The notes beneath the pieces were generated by a model. It saw only the letters and a list, made by a program, of their open reading frames with translations, did no database searches and was not told the origin of the DNA. From Zopfochytrium polystomum (lineage: Eukaryota > Chytridiomycota > Chytridiomycetes > Chytridiales > Chytridiaceae), in contig JAIVFJ010000019.1 in NCBI GenBank assembly GCA_025765615.1, forward strand, positions 1 through 64,000: a stretch of 64,000 nucleotides of DNA. Reading direction: 5' to 3'. Positions within the stretch are counted from its first letter, which is position 1. Each line of letters starts with the position of its first letter. Of the stretch, positions 42,917-53,360 are shown piece after piece. Both the position numbers and the translations under genes were made by a program.

Positions 42917-43839
42917 ATGTCTGACCCAAACAACATCTTCCCTGATGCAACTGCCTTCCAAGCCTTGATGGACCAATTACAAGCGCTTTCAAGACAGACA
43001 CACCAACTTCAAGAACAAGTCCTTCACCAGCAGCACCAGCTTCAACAACAACTTCACCAACAAGAACATCAAGCTCGTCCCCTGCCCCAAGCCAACCAAG
43101 CAAGAGAGCCCAAGGTTCCCAGCCCTGACAAGTTCACTGGGCTGGCCAAAGACCTTAGGAACTTTATGGCCACTGTGGAGAATGTCATCCTTCTCCAACC
43201 TTCAAGATTTCCCAGTGAGCAAGTCAAGGTTCTTTTCACAAGCACCCTCCTGTCTGGTCAAGCTCAATCATGGTACAGATCTCTCCCAAGCACACCCACC
43301 ACCTGCAAGAGCTCTGGGAAGGGCTGGAGGCTACCTTTGGTGACCCCTACGCATCTTGGACAGCAAGATCCAAGCTCAAGCATATCAAGCAAGGAAAGCA
43401 ATCTTGTGTGGCCTACACCAACCAATTCAAGCAACTAGCCAGAGACTCTGGATACAATGATGCAGCTCTGATGGAGCTGTACCATGATGGTCTCCATGAG
43501 TCCATCCAAGACATGCTCTCCCAGTCTCTGCACATCCCTGAGACCTTGGAAGAGTACATTCTCCTTGCCATCAAGATTGACAACAGACTCTACTCCAAGA
43601 GGATGAAGCAAAGACAAGTAGGAACTACATCAAGACCTACCCCAGTCCCTCAAGCTCTTACAGTTCCTGAACCCATGCAAGTGGATGCAGTTGAGACACT
43701 TCCTAAGGGTCCTCTGAGCCAAGAGGAGAAAACAAGGAGGGCCCAGCAGGGACTGTGTTTCCACTGTGGCTCCAAGGAGCATGCTGTCAAGGACTGCCCA
43801 AGGAAGAAGCACCCAAACTCCCAGGTCCAGGCTCACTGA
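42917..43839 (+). CDS. gag: Gag polyprotein (one frame change)
   Basis: ATG at 42917 starts a Gln-rich coiled leader (HQLQEQVLHQQHQLQQQL), then the capsid-like domain (PKVPSPDKFTGLAKDLRNFM, GQAQSWYRSL). Near 43280 the frame shifts and continues as ELWEGLEATFGDPYASW and VAYTNQFKQLARDSGY to a CCHC zinc knuckle CFHCGSKEHAVKDC at 43758-43799 and a TGA at 43837-43839. Gag packages the element RNA into particles. The frame change near 43280 is likely a disabling mutation, distinct from the programmed shift at 43812. Confidence 0.85.
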
Positions 43840-46700
43840 GGGGCAATTCCCTGGACCCTCCTCCAAGCTGCCCCTGTTTCATCACCACCACCAGCACCAC
43901 AAACACCTCAGATTCCAAGCCCCACCAACTCACCATGGATGTCAAGATTCAACTCTCACCCAAGTCAACCATCACAACCAAGGCCCTTATCGACTCTGGA
44001 TCATCCTGCAACATCATTGATGCCACCCTTGCCAAGTCTTGTGCCATTCCCACCATCAAGAAATCCACACCCCTCAAGATCCACTTTGCCAATCATGCTC
44101 TGTTCAAGGAAATCAGCCATGAAACCAAGCTAAACCTCCACATCCAAGACTTTCCACCATCCATGGTCAACCTGGAAGTATTGGATCTTGGCTCACCCAC
44201 ATTCTCTGTCATCCTGGGATTACCATGGCTGCAAGCCCAGAACCCTGCCATTGATTGGGTCACTGGTCAAGTCCAACCTCCACCAATTGGAACAGTCACC
44301 CAAACCTCAAGTCAAGCCCCCAAGTCTCATGCTCTCAAGCCCTTGATTCAAGATTCACAGCCAGCCAAGACTCAAGTTCCACAGTTCACGATTCACAGTC
44401 AAGATTCAAGTAGAGCTCATAGAGCTCACAGTCATGACCAAGACTCTAGTTCACAGAACTCACAGTCAAAGATTCAAGTACCACAGTTCACAGTCCACAT
44501 TCAAGATTCAAGTTCCACAGCTCACAGCCTTTGCCAAGAGCAGAACTCTCAGTCAAAGATTCAAGAATCACAGTTTCCAGTCAAGAATTCAAGCCCCACT
44601 GCTGAAGAGCACAGCAACCTGAACCCATCAGACCTTTTGCTGGCATCCAAGCTACCAAAAGAATATCTCCCTTATGCTGATGTGTTTTCCAAGACCAAGG
44701 CAGACCTGCTACCAGCTCAGAGGCCTTATGACTGTGAAATCCCACTCAAGGATGAAACTTGCAGCCCACCTTTCAAGCCACTGTACCACCTCTCTCCACC
44801 AGAAGCCAAGGCCCTCCAAGAATACATTGAAGAAATGCTGAACAAGGGATTCATCCAACCTTCCAAGTCACCAGCTGGAGCTCCCATCTTTCTTGTCAAG
44901 AAGAAGGATGGGGGGCTGAGACCCTGCGTGGACTACAGAGATCTCAATGAGATGACAGTCAAGAACTGCTATCCACTGCCTCTCATCTCTGAATTACTGG
45001 ACAAACTGAGCCATGCAAGGATATTTTCCAAGATTGACCTCAGAGGTGCCTACAATTTGGTCAGAATTAAGCCCCAGGATCAATGGAAGACTGCCTTCAG
45101 ATGCAAACATGGTCACTTTGAGTACTTGGTCATGCCCTTTGGACTTACCAATGCTCCAGCTATTTTCCAAGGCATGATGAATGACATCTTCAGGGATATT
45201 CTGGACCTTTTTGTCATTGTCTACCTGGATGATATCCTGGTATTTTCGTCCGACACTGCAAGCCACATGGGACATGTCAAGACTGTCTTGGAGAGACTCA
45301 GACAGCATCACCTCTATGCAAAGCTGGAGAAGTGTGAATTCCACAAGACCTCCATTGAGTTTTTGGGGTTCATTGTGTCTGACAAAGGGATCTCCATGGC
45401 ACCAGACAAGATCCAAACTATTCTTGAATGGAAGGCTCCAAATTCCATCAAGGATGTTCAAAGCTTCCTTGGGTTTTGCAACTTCTACAGAACCTTCATT
45501 GCCAACTATTCTGCCATAGCCAAGCCTCTCACTGATCTCACCAAGAAGACCACCAAGTTTGAATGGACCCCAGCAGCAGAGCAAGCCTGGCTAGCTCTTA
45601 AGACAGCAACCACAAGTGCACCACTCCTTAAGCATGTGGATCCCTTGCTTCCCTTCACCTTGGAAACTGATGCCTCAGACTATGCCCTCGGTGCTGTTCT
45701 GTCCCAGCCAAGCTCTCAGGACCCCTCTGCTCCTCTGCATCCAGTGGCATATTACTCCAGGAAGCTGAACAGTGCTGAGTGTAACTACACAGTCCATGAC
45801 AAGGAGTTGCTTGCAATTGTGGAAGCATTCAAATTCTGGAGACACTACTTGGCTGGTTCTAAAGGCATCTCTGTCTATTCTGATCACAAGAACCTCACCT
45901 TCTTCAGGGCAAGGAGGTTGCTCAAGCAGAGGCATGCCAGGTGGGCTGAACTGCTCTCTGAGTATGACTTTAAGCTGTGCTATTCTCCTGGCCACCTTAA
46001 CACTGTGGCTGATGCCCTGTCAAGAAGAACAGACCTTGCACCTGAAGGGGGAGATGGTTTCACCCCACCATCCAAGACACACCTTTCATTGCTTCCTGAC
46101 AGTGTGTGGGCCAATGCTATTTCCAAGGACCCCAAGCTTCACAAGATTCAAATCAGCCAAGAAGAGGAAAAACTTGAGATACTCAAGACAAGGCATGATG
46201 CAGCAACAGCTGGACACCCACGAGAGCACAAGACATATGAGCTTGTTTCCAGAGACTTTTGCTGGCCAGGCATGAGGAAGAACTTGCAGACCAAAGGACC
46301 AAGTCCCAAGCTAGACAACCTCAAGTTGGGACCTTTCAAGATCTTGGAGCAAATCAATCCAGTCACCTTCAAGCTGGATCTCCCTGCATCCATGAAGATC
46401 CACCCAGTTTTCCATGTCAGCCTTTTGGAGAAGTTTGTGGCCAATTCCATTCCAGGCAGAGTTGTTCCTCCTCCTCCTCCAGGTGAGGTAGAAGGTGAAG
46501 AGGAATTTGAGGTTGAACAAATCTTGGATGTCAAGTGGTTTGGAAGGACACTCAAGTTCCTTGTCAAGTGGAAAGGTTACTCAGATGCTGACAACACCTG
46601 GGAACCTGAGTCAAACCTCACTCACTGCCAAGACCTTCTGCTCAAGTTCAAGACCAGGTACCCCACCAAGTTGCAGAAGAGGCCTAAAAGGGGGAGATGA
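43755..46700 (+). CDS. pol: Pol polyprotein: protease, reverse transcriptase, RNase H, partial integrase, chromodomain
   Basis: Open throughout in the -1 frame relative to gag; translation probably enters at 43812. Order: aspartic protease (ALIDSGSSCNIID near 43985), reverse transcriptase (VDYRDLNEMTVKNCYPLPLI, FGLTNAPAIFQ, active site VYLDDILVF near 45220), RNase H (FTLETDASDYALGAVLSQ, DHKNLTFF), the two histidines of the integrase zinc finger (RHDAATAGHPREHKT), then near 46289 a direct jump to the C-terminal integrase GPF module (KLGPFKILEQINPVTFKLDL) and a chromodomain (FLVKWKGYSDADNTWEPESN). The Cys pair of the zinc finger and the whole D,D,E core are deleted in frame. The stop codon ends exactly at the 3' LTR. 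Confidence 0.95.
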   Translation: MFPLWLQGACCQGLPKEEAPKLPGPGSLRGNSLDPPPSCPCFITTTSTTNTSDSKPHQLTMDVKIQLSPKSTITTKALIDSGSSCNIIDATLAKSCAIPTIKKSTPLKIHFANHALFKEISHETKLNLHIQDFPPSMVNLEVLDLGSPTFSVILGLPWLQAQNPAIDWVTGQVQPPPIGTVTQTSSQAPKSHALKPLIQDSQPAKTQVPQFTIHSQDSSRAHRAHSHDQDSSSQNSQSKIQVPQFTVHIQDSSSTAHSLCQEQNSQSKIQESQFPVKNSSPTAEEHSNLNPSDLLLASKLPKEYLPYADVFSKTKADLLPAQRPYDCEIPLKDETCSPPFKPLYHLSPPEAKALQEYIEEMLNKGFIQPSKSPAGAPIFLVKKKDGGLRPCVDYRDLNEMTVKNCYPLPLISELLDKLSHARIFSKIDLRGAYNLVRIKPQDQWKTAFRCKHGHFEYLVMPFGLTNAPAIFQGMMNDIFRDILDLFVIVYLDDILVFSSDTASHMGHVKTVLERLRQHHLYAKLEKCEFHKTSIEFLGFIVSDKGISMAPDKIQTILEWKAPNSIKDVQSFLGFCNFYRTFIANYSAIAKPLTDLTKKTTKFEWTPAAEQAWLALKTATTSAPLLKHVDPLLPFTLETDASDYALGAVLSQPSSQDPSAPLHPVAYYSRKLNSAECNYTVHDKELLAIVEAFKFWRHYLAGSKGISVYSDHKNLTFFRARRLLKQRHARWAELLSEYDFKLCYSPGHLNTVADALSRRTDLAPEGGDGFTPPSKTHLSLLPDSVWANAISKDPKLHKIQISQEEEKLEILKTRHDAATAGHPREHKTYELVSRDFCWPGMRKNLQTKGPSPKLDNLKLGPFKILEQINPVTFKLDLPASMKIHPVFHVSLLEKFVANSIPGRVVPPPPPGEVEGEEEFEVEQILDVKWFGRTLKFLVKWKGYSDADNTWEPESNLTHCQDLLLKFKTRYPTKLQKRPKRGR
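43812..43875 (+). promoter_or_regulatory. Probable -1 ribosomal frameshift signal (slippery site plus pseudoknot)
   Basis: C CCA AAC at 43812-43818 is in the gag reading phase, and pol lies in the -1 frame. After a 5-nt spacer, GGTCCAGG (43824-43831) can pair with CCTGGACC (43850-43857), and AGGGGCA (43839-43845) in its loop with TGCCCCT (43869-43875), an H-type pseudoknot. The gag stop is at 43837. Confidence 0.8.
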
Positions 46701-47008
46701 TGTTATGAATCACCCTCTGGAAACCTCTGGAACCTTCTAGAACATTCCTTCATGGAACCTTCTGGAACATTCTGGAACCTTCTTTGCTTTCCTGACTTGT
46801 CTTGTTGTCATTGGTATCACTGGTATCATTGTATTACTAATTGCTCTTTCTGGAACTTTCTTTGAGTCTTGACAAGGAACACTCTCAAAAGGTATAAAAG
46901 GGGGATGGGGGACCTGTCCCATCCCTCAAGTGAATTATTGTTTCCAATACAATCATCACTCCTCTCAGTTCCTTGTCTGCCTTGTCCTGTCCTGCCCTGT
47001 TCCTGACA
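46701..47008 (+). repeat. 3' LTR
   Basis: 308 bp, TGTTATGAATCACC ... TTCCTGACA, otherwise close to the 5' LTR. Immediately preceded by the polypurine tract and the pol stop. Confidence 0.95.
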
Positions 47009-47260
47009 GATGGCAGCAGCCAGGGTGCGCAAGCTTGCAAGATCAGTCATCCTCACCACGTATGATCCAGTATGGAGCAAACAGTGGCAGGAGTCAAGGG
47101 AAAAGTGGAAGAAGAAGGAAACTGAAGGCGTTGAGGGGACAGTGGATGGCAATGGGCATGTGGACTCTGATTCAGATGAGAAGGCTGGAATTGGGTGACA
47201 GTTGGTGCAGTGTTTCAGGCGCAGATCTTCGAACCTCATTTGTTATCAATTTGTTTTACT
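47009..47260 (+). mobile_element. LINE-like retroelement copy B, right part
   Basis: Resumes the element broken at 42533. A frame from 47010 (MAAARVRKLARSVILTTYDP) ends in a charged tail (DSDSDEKAGIG) with a stop near 47198. The LTR insertion falls inside this C-terminal coding segment. Confidence 0.6.
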
Positions 47261-48400
47261 AGTTGTTAAATTTCACCTCACCGTTGTGGATCCTCCCATC
47301 TTTTAATATTGCCCTAGTTGCCGCTCTTTGTTTTTCTCTTTTGTCTTTTGATTCTCTACTTGGCACCTCTTTCTTGCCTCTGGATATGTTTCTCCTATTT
47401 CATATGTACGCACTTTTTAACTTTCAAAGTTGCAGATTCCTCACCCTTTCCCTTGGGGGGGGGGGGGGTTGGAGCGAATAAATCCCATTGAAAATTTAGG
47501 GTTAGCGAGGAAAAACTTTGCAATTTCCAGGAGTGGCAGATTGGGGCAGCTGCAGGCCGCCCTGCCGCTGCCGCCGCCGCCTTCGACGGCGGTGGCAGGT
47601 GGTGTGGAGCCTCCACTGCTGGCGTGCAGCAGGATCCACAGCACCGCAAGTGTCACAGCATCGGGAATGACAAGTCTGAAGTGTGGGATGCGATCCCCCT
47701 TGCTGGCCTGCAAAAATAGCAGTAGCAGGACGCTTTCAGATCGCCGGACCCATGATCCCCCCCTCAGCGACCCCCCCCCCCAAGGCCTTTTGCATGGGAA
47801 GCGATTCCCCCTGCCAGTGGCCCACGAAAATAGCAGTACTGGGATGCAAAGGTAAGCAGGGGGTCCGCTGGGGGTTGCGAGTTTTGGTTTATTGCGACGG
47901 TCCTCCCTTGCCCCTGTCATGGTGGGCGCCTGTGCGCCCCTATTTCCCCTTCGATCTTCGCCATCCTCTTCGGTACGCTCCGCTACTCGAGCGATCTCGT
48001 TCAAGTATGGCGGGTCACAAGTCAAGAGGGGGTTGGGTCCCCTCTCCCAATCCTTTTTCCTGCCATGTCAAGAGTCGAGGTCTTTTGCTCTTCCTTCGGA
48101 TCGGGCGGCGCGTCACAGCGCCACCCCTCGCACTTCAGTTTGGGCAGTGCCTCGCAGCGCCACCCTTTGCACTTCGGTTGGGGCAGCGCCTCGCAGCGGC
48201 ACCCCTAGCGCTTTGGTTGCCCGTCTGCTTTCCTTTGACTCTCGTTATCCTCAGTTTTGTTTTTCCGTTCTTCACTTTTGTCTTCGCTCCCTCTTCGATC
48301 TTCGCTATTTCTTCGAACTTTGCCTTAATCTTCGATCTTCGCCTTTTTCTTCGATTTGGCCCCCTCAGCAAGAGTATGGTGCAAATCTTGCGAGGAGAGA
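47261..48400. other. No recognisable gene; short tandem repeats
   Basis: A G run of 14 lies at 47455-47468. About 48110-48200 holds three copies of a roughly 36-bp unit containing TCGCAGCGCCACCC. TTCGATCTTCGC-type repeats follow at about 48285-48355. Open frames across this part have repetitive content only. Confidence 0.45.
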
Positions 48401-48406
48401 AAGAAG

Positions 48407-48533
<127 letters not shown>

Positions 48534-48659
48534 AATGAGAGGAAGAGAGATAAAGAGAGAGAGAAAAGGGACAGAGGAAACAACAAGATTTATCAAGGCC
48601 GGCCCTCGACAAGCCCTTCACGAGACGAGACAAGACGAGACGAGCACCCCGGCGGCGGC

Positions 48660-50839
48660 GACAACAATGCCCTTTCTCAAGCTGCAGCACAACCCCGACC
48701 ACGGCTCTTCCCCACGTCCACCACGCCTTCGACGCTGCCGCAAACGATTGCCCTAGCCGTTGCTGTTGCCGCCGTTGTAGCCACAGCCTTTCCGCTTTTT
48801 TGGCTCCTTCCCTTCGCCGTCCCTGCAGTCGCAGGTAAAAGGCCCCCAAGCGACAGCAACGGCTTTCCTGCTACTCCCGTCGAAACGGTCGGGGACGGCG
48901 TATACAAGCGCGGAAAGTCTCAAACGCGCTGGGACATTTTAAAAAGCTCGGCGAAGAGCGTATGTCGTCGCGAAATATTGTTGTCGGGAGCGGTTAACTC
49001 ATGTTTCCAATCAAAAATTCAACCTCCATTCAAAGGTCGCTGCGGGCGCAGCAAACGACGGCCTCGGTGTTGCCAATGGCCTGGCCGTGGGAGCGGTGGG
49101 AACGGCCGTGACGGCAGTCGCCGGAAGAACTGGTAATTTGAAGCAACAAATTTGCTTGGAAAAGAGCCAGAGCAACTCCCACTACACTCTTTTTCATCCC
49201 TTCAAAGCTGGGGCTGCAGCTAAAATCGGTACTGGAGCCGCTCTCGGGGCAATTGAAGAGGCCGGAAAAGCCCTGGAAAAGAAAAATTCTTTCAAAAGTG
49301 AGGATTCTCTCGATCGAGAGCCATGCACAAACATGTACCTAACTGTCGGCACGCCCTTGAACAGCTGTGGAGAAGAAGGCTTTGGGCGGGGCGCTAGCTG
49401 GTGGCGCTGCAACGCTGGGAGATTCTATGAGTTGAGTTTGAGGCTGCCTCTATCTGTACTATTCTGACCCAGTCCCAGACAGGGTCAAGTTCCCGCTGGT
49501 GTCGATTGGCAACAGCCTCGCAAGCGGAAAGTCCGGCACAGGTCCTGCGATAGAAATCTCTACCTCCCTGTCTTTCGCTCACTCTCTTTCACCCTTTTCT
49601 TTAACCAGATGCTCTCACTGCTGGTGCCGACGCCCTTTCCGGCACTGGTACCAGGACCGGCTGGAAAACGAACCCGAAAGGTTTGTAGGACAGCTAGTAA
49701 GCCTCTTGCTCATTCACATTCCATATCAGCACCAAAATTGACACCAAAGAAGGCAGCCGGTAAAATTGTAAGTGAATATCACCCCCCCGTTTTCAACCAC
49801 TTTCGCACAACTTGTACTGGTGTTGTTATTCACCTCCACGAGCTTCGAGATATAATATTGACTCCATTCCGTCATCATTCCACCTTAACCACAAGGCTGA
49901 AGCTGCTGCTGAGGGAATTGCGAACAAGGTCGTACCGCTTGCTGCGGCGGGTGTCACAACCGCTTTTGCCGGCCCAGTTGGTCGTGAGTAACTCTCAATC
50001 TTTCATCTCTGTTTGAATACGGCAACTTGGCTGTCGCGGTGGAATCTGAGCGGCCTCAGATTTCCACTTGAAAGCATTAGCATTAACATTTTTCCTTCTT
50101 TCCTCCTGTTCCTACTCCCTTTGCCGGCACACATACACACACAAACGCACACACATTTTTTGCAGGTATCATTGAGCACGGAGTGTCCGCCGCGGCCGGC
50201 GCAGCCGTAGGTCAAATGGCGACAACAGCAGGCGCACCAGGTAAAGCGATAAGGCGCAGAAAGCGTCGGCGTATTTCCAACTGACAAACCTCTTCAACCA
50301 CACTTTGCTTCTTCCACGCGAATTTTTACTCCTGCGCCCCTTCCACTTTAAAAAAAGCCGCTTTGAAAGCGCCCATTGCCAACGCTGTGTCGGGCACAAT
50401 CAACGGCGTAGTCGACACGATTGCCGGTCCACCTCCGCTCGGCAAAGCCGGCAAAAAGCTGCAGCAAGCGGCCAAAAAGGCGGGCAAGGCGGCCTTGGCG
50501 GTCGGGGAGATGAAGGGCAAAGTGACGGCTGCCCGTATCGACAAGGGACGGGCCAACGCCGGTGCCACCAAGGAACTCGCCAAGTCGGAAGCAGCTGCCA
50601 AGAAGGAAGCCGCGCGTTCTCGCAGCACCTCAAGCCTGGCGGGAGCGAAGGCTAGGGCGGCCGCTGCAAAGGATGGAGCCCGAACGAAGGCCGGCCTAGG
50701 CACGTCGAGTGCCACGGCCTCTGGGACGGGGTTGAAGTCGCAGACAAAAGGTGCTAAAGATACCCACGCCAGAGCGCCTTCGGCAGGAACGAGTAAGGCA
50801 CAGTCGAAGGCGGGGAAGCCACCGAAGAGCAAGAAGTGA
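48660..50839 (+). CDS. Intron-rich Ala/Gly hydrophobic protein with basic tail, unidentified
   Basis: About eight short exons with good splice sites near 48660-48832, 49037-49130, 49207-49297, 49485-49541, 49608-49680, 49893-49984, 50166-50241 and 50359-50839. The first has a hydrophobic helix pair (TIALAVAVAAVVATAFPLFW). Middle exons encode small-residue helices with regular Gly spacing (NGLAVGAVGTAVTAVAG, GTGAALGAIEEAGKALEK, NKVVPLAAAGVTTAFAGPVG, HGVSAAAGAAVGQMATTAG), resembling glycine-zipper membrane segments. The last exon turns into a Lys/Ala/Ser-rich basic tail ending PKSKK. No family is recognised. Membrane association is inferred. The start codon is unclear: the frame that gives the hydrophobic first exon lacks a nearby ATG. 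Confidence 0.5.
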
Positions 50840-51299
50840 AAGCGATAAAACCTGCCTTGGTGTGCAACTACTGTTTCCACTCCTGCTCTTTTTTCGGCCT
50901 CACTTTTCCTTTTTGTTTTACCACTTGGTGGTTGTTTTTTTGTTAGGTCTTTGTGCAAAGGGAATAGTGAAATTTGATATCGATTTTCAGAAGATGAAGC
51001 TCTTACATGTACATGGTCCGACTTTCTTCTTTTCCAAGTACCGCTAAACCATGCACTGATCCTGCTGAATGCGTTGGGGCCAACTGAACTTTTTTGTGGA
51101 ACGTATCCATTTCTTCCAGCGCGTTCCGTGCACAACACGGCACCTCCACGTGCAATGAAATGGCATTCATGTCCACTTCTTTTCATTCCTTTACCCCCTA
51201 AAACCCGCCCTTTCCTTCCAGTACGTCCCAAGGTGGGAATCTACAATATGATGGAGGGTACAGCAGACTTGTAATAAGTTATAAAGCCGAGTTCGGCTG
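50840..51299. other. Intergenic, no gene seen
   Basis: Likely 3' untranslated region of the preceding gene followed by spacer; no coding pattern on either strand. Confidence 0.4.
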
Positions 51300-51790
51300 C
51301 GACCTGGGCCGCAGTCCAAGGATGCGACTCCAACGGCCCTCTCGCTGACTGGAGCTTGCAGTCTGGGCTCGTCGAGCGCGTCTTTCGAAACATTGAACGA
51401 CTGCTCGTATAACAACCAGCTCAAAGACCAGGTATCGGCCAACAAATCCAACATCGAGCCGCAGAACGAAGAATTCGACACCGACGACGAAGCGAGGACG
51501 ACTCCACCGAACCGAAGCCAGCGGGCTCTGACCGGGGGCCCTTCGCTCGCGTCGAGGACTTTGAGCACGAAGAAGCCACCCCCGAAGAGCGCGAGTCTTA
51601 ACGCGCCGAGCTGAAGTGGGTGATGAAATGACGCTTAATGAGCGGGCTGGACAAGACTTTTGATTACGCGATGGTGGACGCGAACGCGGCGTTCACGACC
51701 GGCGCCAGCTCGAGCGGGATGTGGAGGATGACTACTTTGACGCGGAAGAGGCGGATGAAGTGGTGGGGGCGGGCGGGCGGTGAGGAACCA
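51300..51790 (+). pseudogene. CCDC97-like C-terminal relic
   Basis: Pieces in changing frames follow the C-terminal signature of CCDC97 proteins (splicing-associated): FEHEEATPEERES, stop, RAELKWVM, stop, then SGLDKTFDYAMVDANAAFTT (against the family's FLDGKDxxFDYxxVDxNxxF) and, one frame over, RDVEDDYFDAEEADEV. Two stops and a frame change make it non-functional as read. Upstream frame near 51390 (NDCSYNNQLKDQ) may be its preceding exon. Confidence 0.5.
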
Positions 51791-52033
51791 TTGGAGGAGT
51801 TGGAGGAGTGGGAAAAGTCGGGGGGAGGAAGGTTGCGTCGCGAGGTGAAGTGGCTACGAATTTTTGGGGAGAATGAAACGTGCCTCAACCTATTTGCACT
51901 TTCGTTGAATGATTCCTGTTTCTCCCAGCTTGCTGCTGCTGAATCGCCTGGCCCACGTTTGAATCAATGGCGAATATGAGTTGCGCAGTAAAATAAAAAG
52001 GAGAGATCTTGTTCTTCTCAATGTCTTCGTGTC

Positions 52034-52115
52034 GTCCTGTTGGCGGAGTGGTTAACGCGGTGCCCTGCTAAGGCATTTCCCTTTGGGAGCGCAGGTTCGA
52101 ATCCTGTGCAGGACG
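52034..52115 (+). tRNA. tRNA-Ser (GCT)
   Basis: Type II cloverleaf: acceptor GTCCTGT/GCAGGAC, D arm GGCGGAGTGGTTAACGC, anticodon stem TGCC/GGCA with loop CTGCTAA (anticodon GCT), long variable arm, T loop TTCGAAT. Well paired throughout. Confidence 0.92.
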
Positions 52116-52237
52116 CAACCATCTAGAATTCGGAAGAGCCGACGCGTGAAATATGAGAAAAACGACACATCAAATTCATTTACTTCTCCAATCGGCATTG
52201 TTCCACTCAACAATAATGAAGACGCATCTCATTTCAA

Positions 52238-52735
52238 TCACGTAACCTCCATTTTTCGCTGCTCGAGGATGGCGGCGGTTCTCTCCGCAAGCCACAGCAA
52301 ATTTTTCCAAATGCGACGCGCATTTCTGCTATGAAAGCTGAAATACAGTCGCTTCCAATCGACATTATTTCTCCCGTATTGCTCGATCGCCTTGCTCTTT
52401 GATTCGATCGGGACCCTGGCAAAGTCGTCACGCCAGCAGAGCTGCTTCCACGCAAAGTTTCGGCCGAGCAGATACCATGAACGGCTGGAAGTGAGCAGGC
52501 ACAGCGCGGCGTGCGCCTCTGCGGGAAGAAAGTGAATGATGCGCTCCACAACACAGTTAGGCAGAGCATGCGGCGAGGAGAGACCGATCGATTCAGTCGG
52601 GGGTGTATCGAAAGGTGTGGGGCGGTATGTTCGGAACAGGAACGAGTCTTTGCGCGCCCTCGTAGGACCCCCGATACAGTCGGTGCATGCTGCGAGTCTC
52701 CCCAATCGTAAAGGCATCGCTGGATGCAGGGACAA
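52238..52735 (-). CDS. F-box protein
   Basis: One uninterrupted 165-codon frame. The F-box is central (LPNCVVERIIHFLPAEAHAA, LCLLTSSRSWYLLGR), followed by WKQLCWRDDFARVP and VDWKRLYFSFHS, the run usually seen just after F-boxes of this class. No substrate-binding repeats follow. F-box proteins link targets to Skp1/cullin ubiquitin ligases. The ATG at 52735 gives a 50-residue leader; a later start is possible. Lies tail-to-tail with the tRNA-Ser. Confidence 0.7.
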   Translation of the reverse strand: MSLHPAMPLRLGRLAACTDCIGGPTRARKDSFLFRTYRPTPFDTPPTESIGLSSPHALPNCVVERIIHFLPAEAHAALCLLTSSRSWYLLGRNFAWKQLCWRDDFARVPIESKSKAIEQYGRNNVDWKRLYFSFHSRNARRIWKNLLWLAERTAAILEQRKMEVT

Positions 52736-52779
52736 TATCGATATCTGCGTCGCACAAGCGCAAGTCCCTCATCGACAAA

Positions 52780-53360
52780 AGCCTGTCAGGCCGAGCGAGC
52801 GCAAAACGCGTGGCAGCCCTTCATGACCGGCATACTGTCCTGCGTGGCGCCGATGTTGGCGGCGTCTGGGCAGGCTTTGTGGCCGCCATCCCAAAATGCC
52901 GAGTATCGCACGATTTCGGCGAGAACCGATAGAGGGAGGGATCTGTGATTGAGCTTGGCGTCGATCCATGCCGCGCAGGATGCGTGGAAGGGGGCGCGTT
53001 TTTTTAGGGCTGGTGGGTTTGATGGGGGGAGATGTTAGCGTATTTCAGTCAAAGTGAACAGACGAGGGTGACCCACAGCGAAGGCTCTCGACAAGTGGCG
53101 CTGACTCCGTGTCTCGCGAGCCGTTGCTGCCTGGTGCCGCGCCGTCGTCGGCGACAATCTCGTTGCCGAGCATGAACCAATCGCCGCAAAGGCTCGGCAT
53201 GGACGGCAGCTATTGCAGGAAACCGCAGCAGATCAGGTCGCGGCCTCGTTCTGACCATCGCCCGGAGAAGGACAGCCCTGAAGATGAGTGGCAGAAGGGA
53301 AAGCATCGTCAGTCTCGTGCGTAAGACGCTCTCCGCGTCCTGCAGCACTAACGACGTTTT
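52780..53360 (-). CDS. Hypothetical minus-strand gene, unidentified
   Basis: Two minus-strand stretches look coding: near 53090-53200 (LCGDWFMLGNEIVADDGAAP) and near 52800-53000 (SLPLSVLAEIVRYSAFWDGG). They may be exons of one gene upstream of the F-box gene or its 5' exons. No family recognised. Confidence 0.28.

Larger units (their letters stand above)
42534..47008 (+). mobile_element. Complete Ty3/gypsy chromovirus-type LTR retrotransposon with target duplication
   Basis: Two LTRs (42534-42876 and 46701-47008), gag, pol and a C-terminal chromodomain, flanked by the 5-bp duplication GATGG (42529-42533 and 47009-47013). A polypurine tract (AAAAGGGGGAGATGA) precedes the 3' LTR. It has inserted into a LINE-like element. 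The integrase catalytic core is missing although the pol frame is open, and gag has one frame change, so the copy is probably non-autonomous. The intact duplication and open pol frame point to a fairly recent insertion. Confidence 0.95.

Noticed and set aside
42534..47008. Gag frame change near 43280 as a second programmed frameshift
   Set aside because: No slippery heptamer in the right phase was found there, and the shift falls inside the capsid domain; a plain mutation is simpler.
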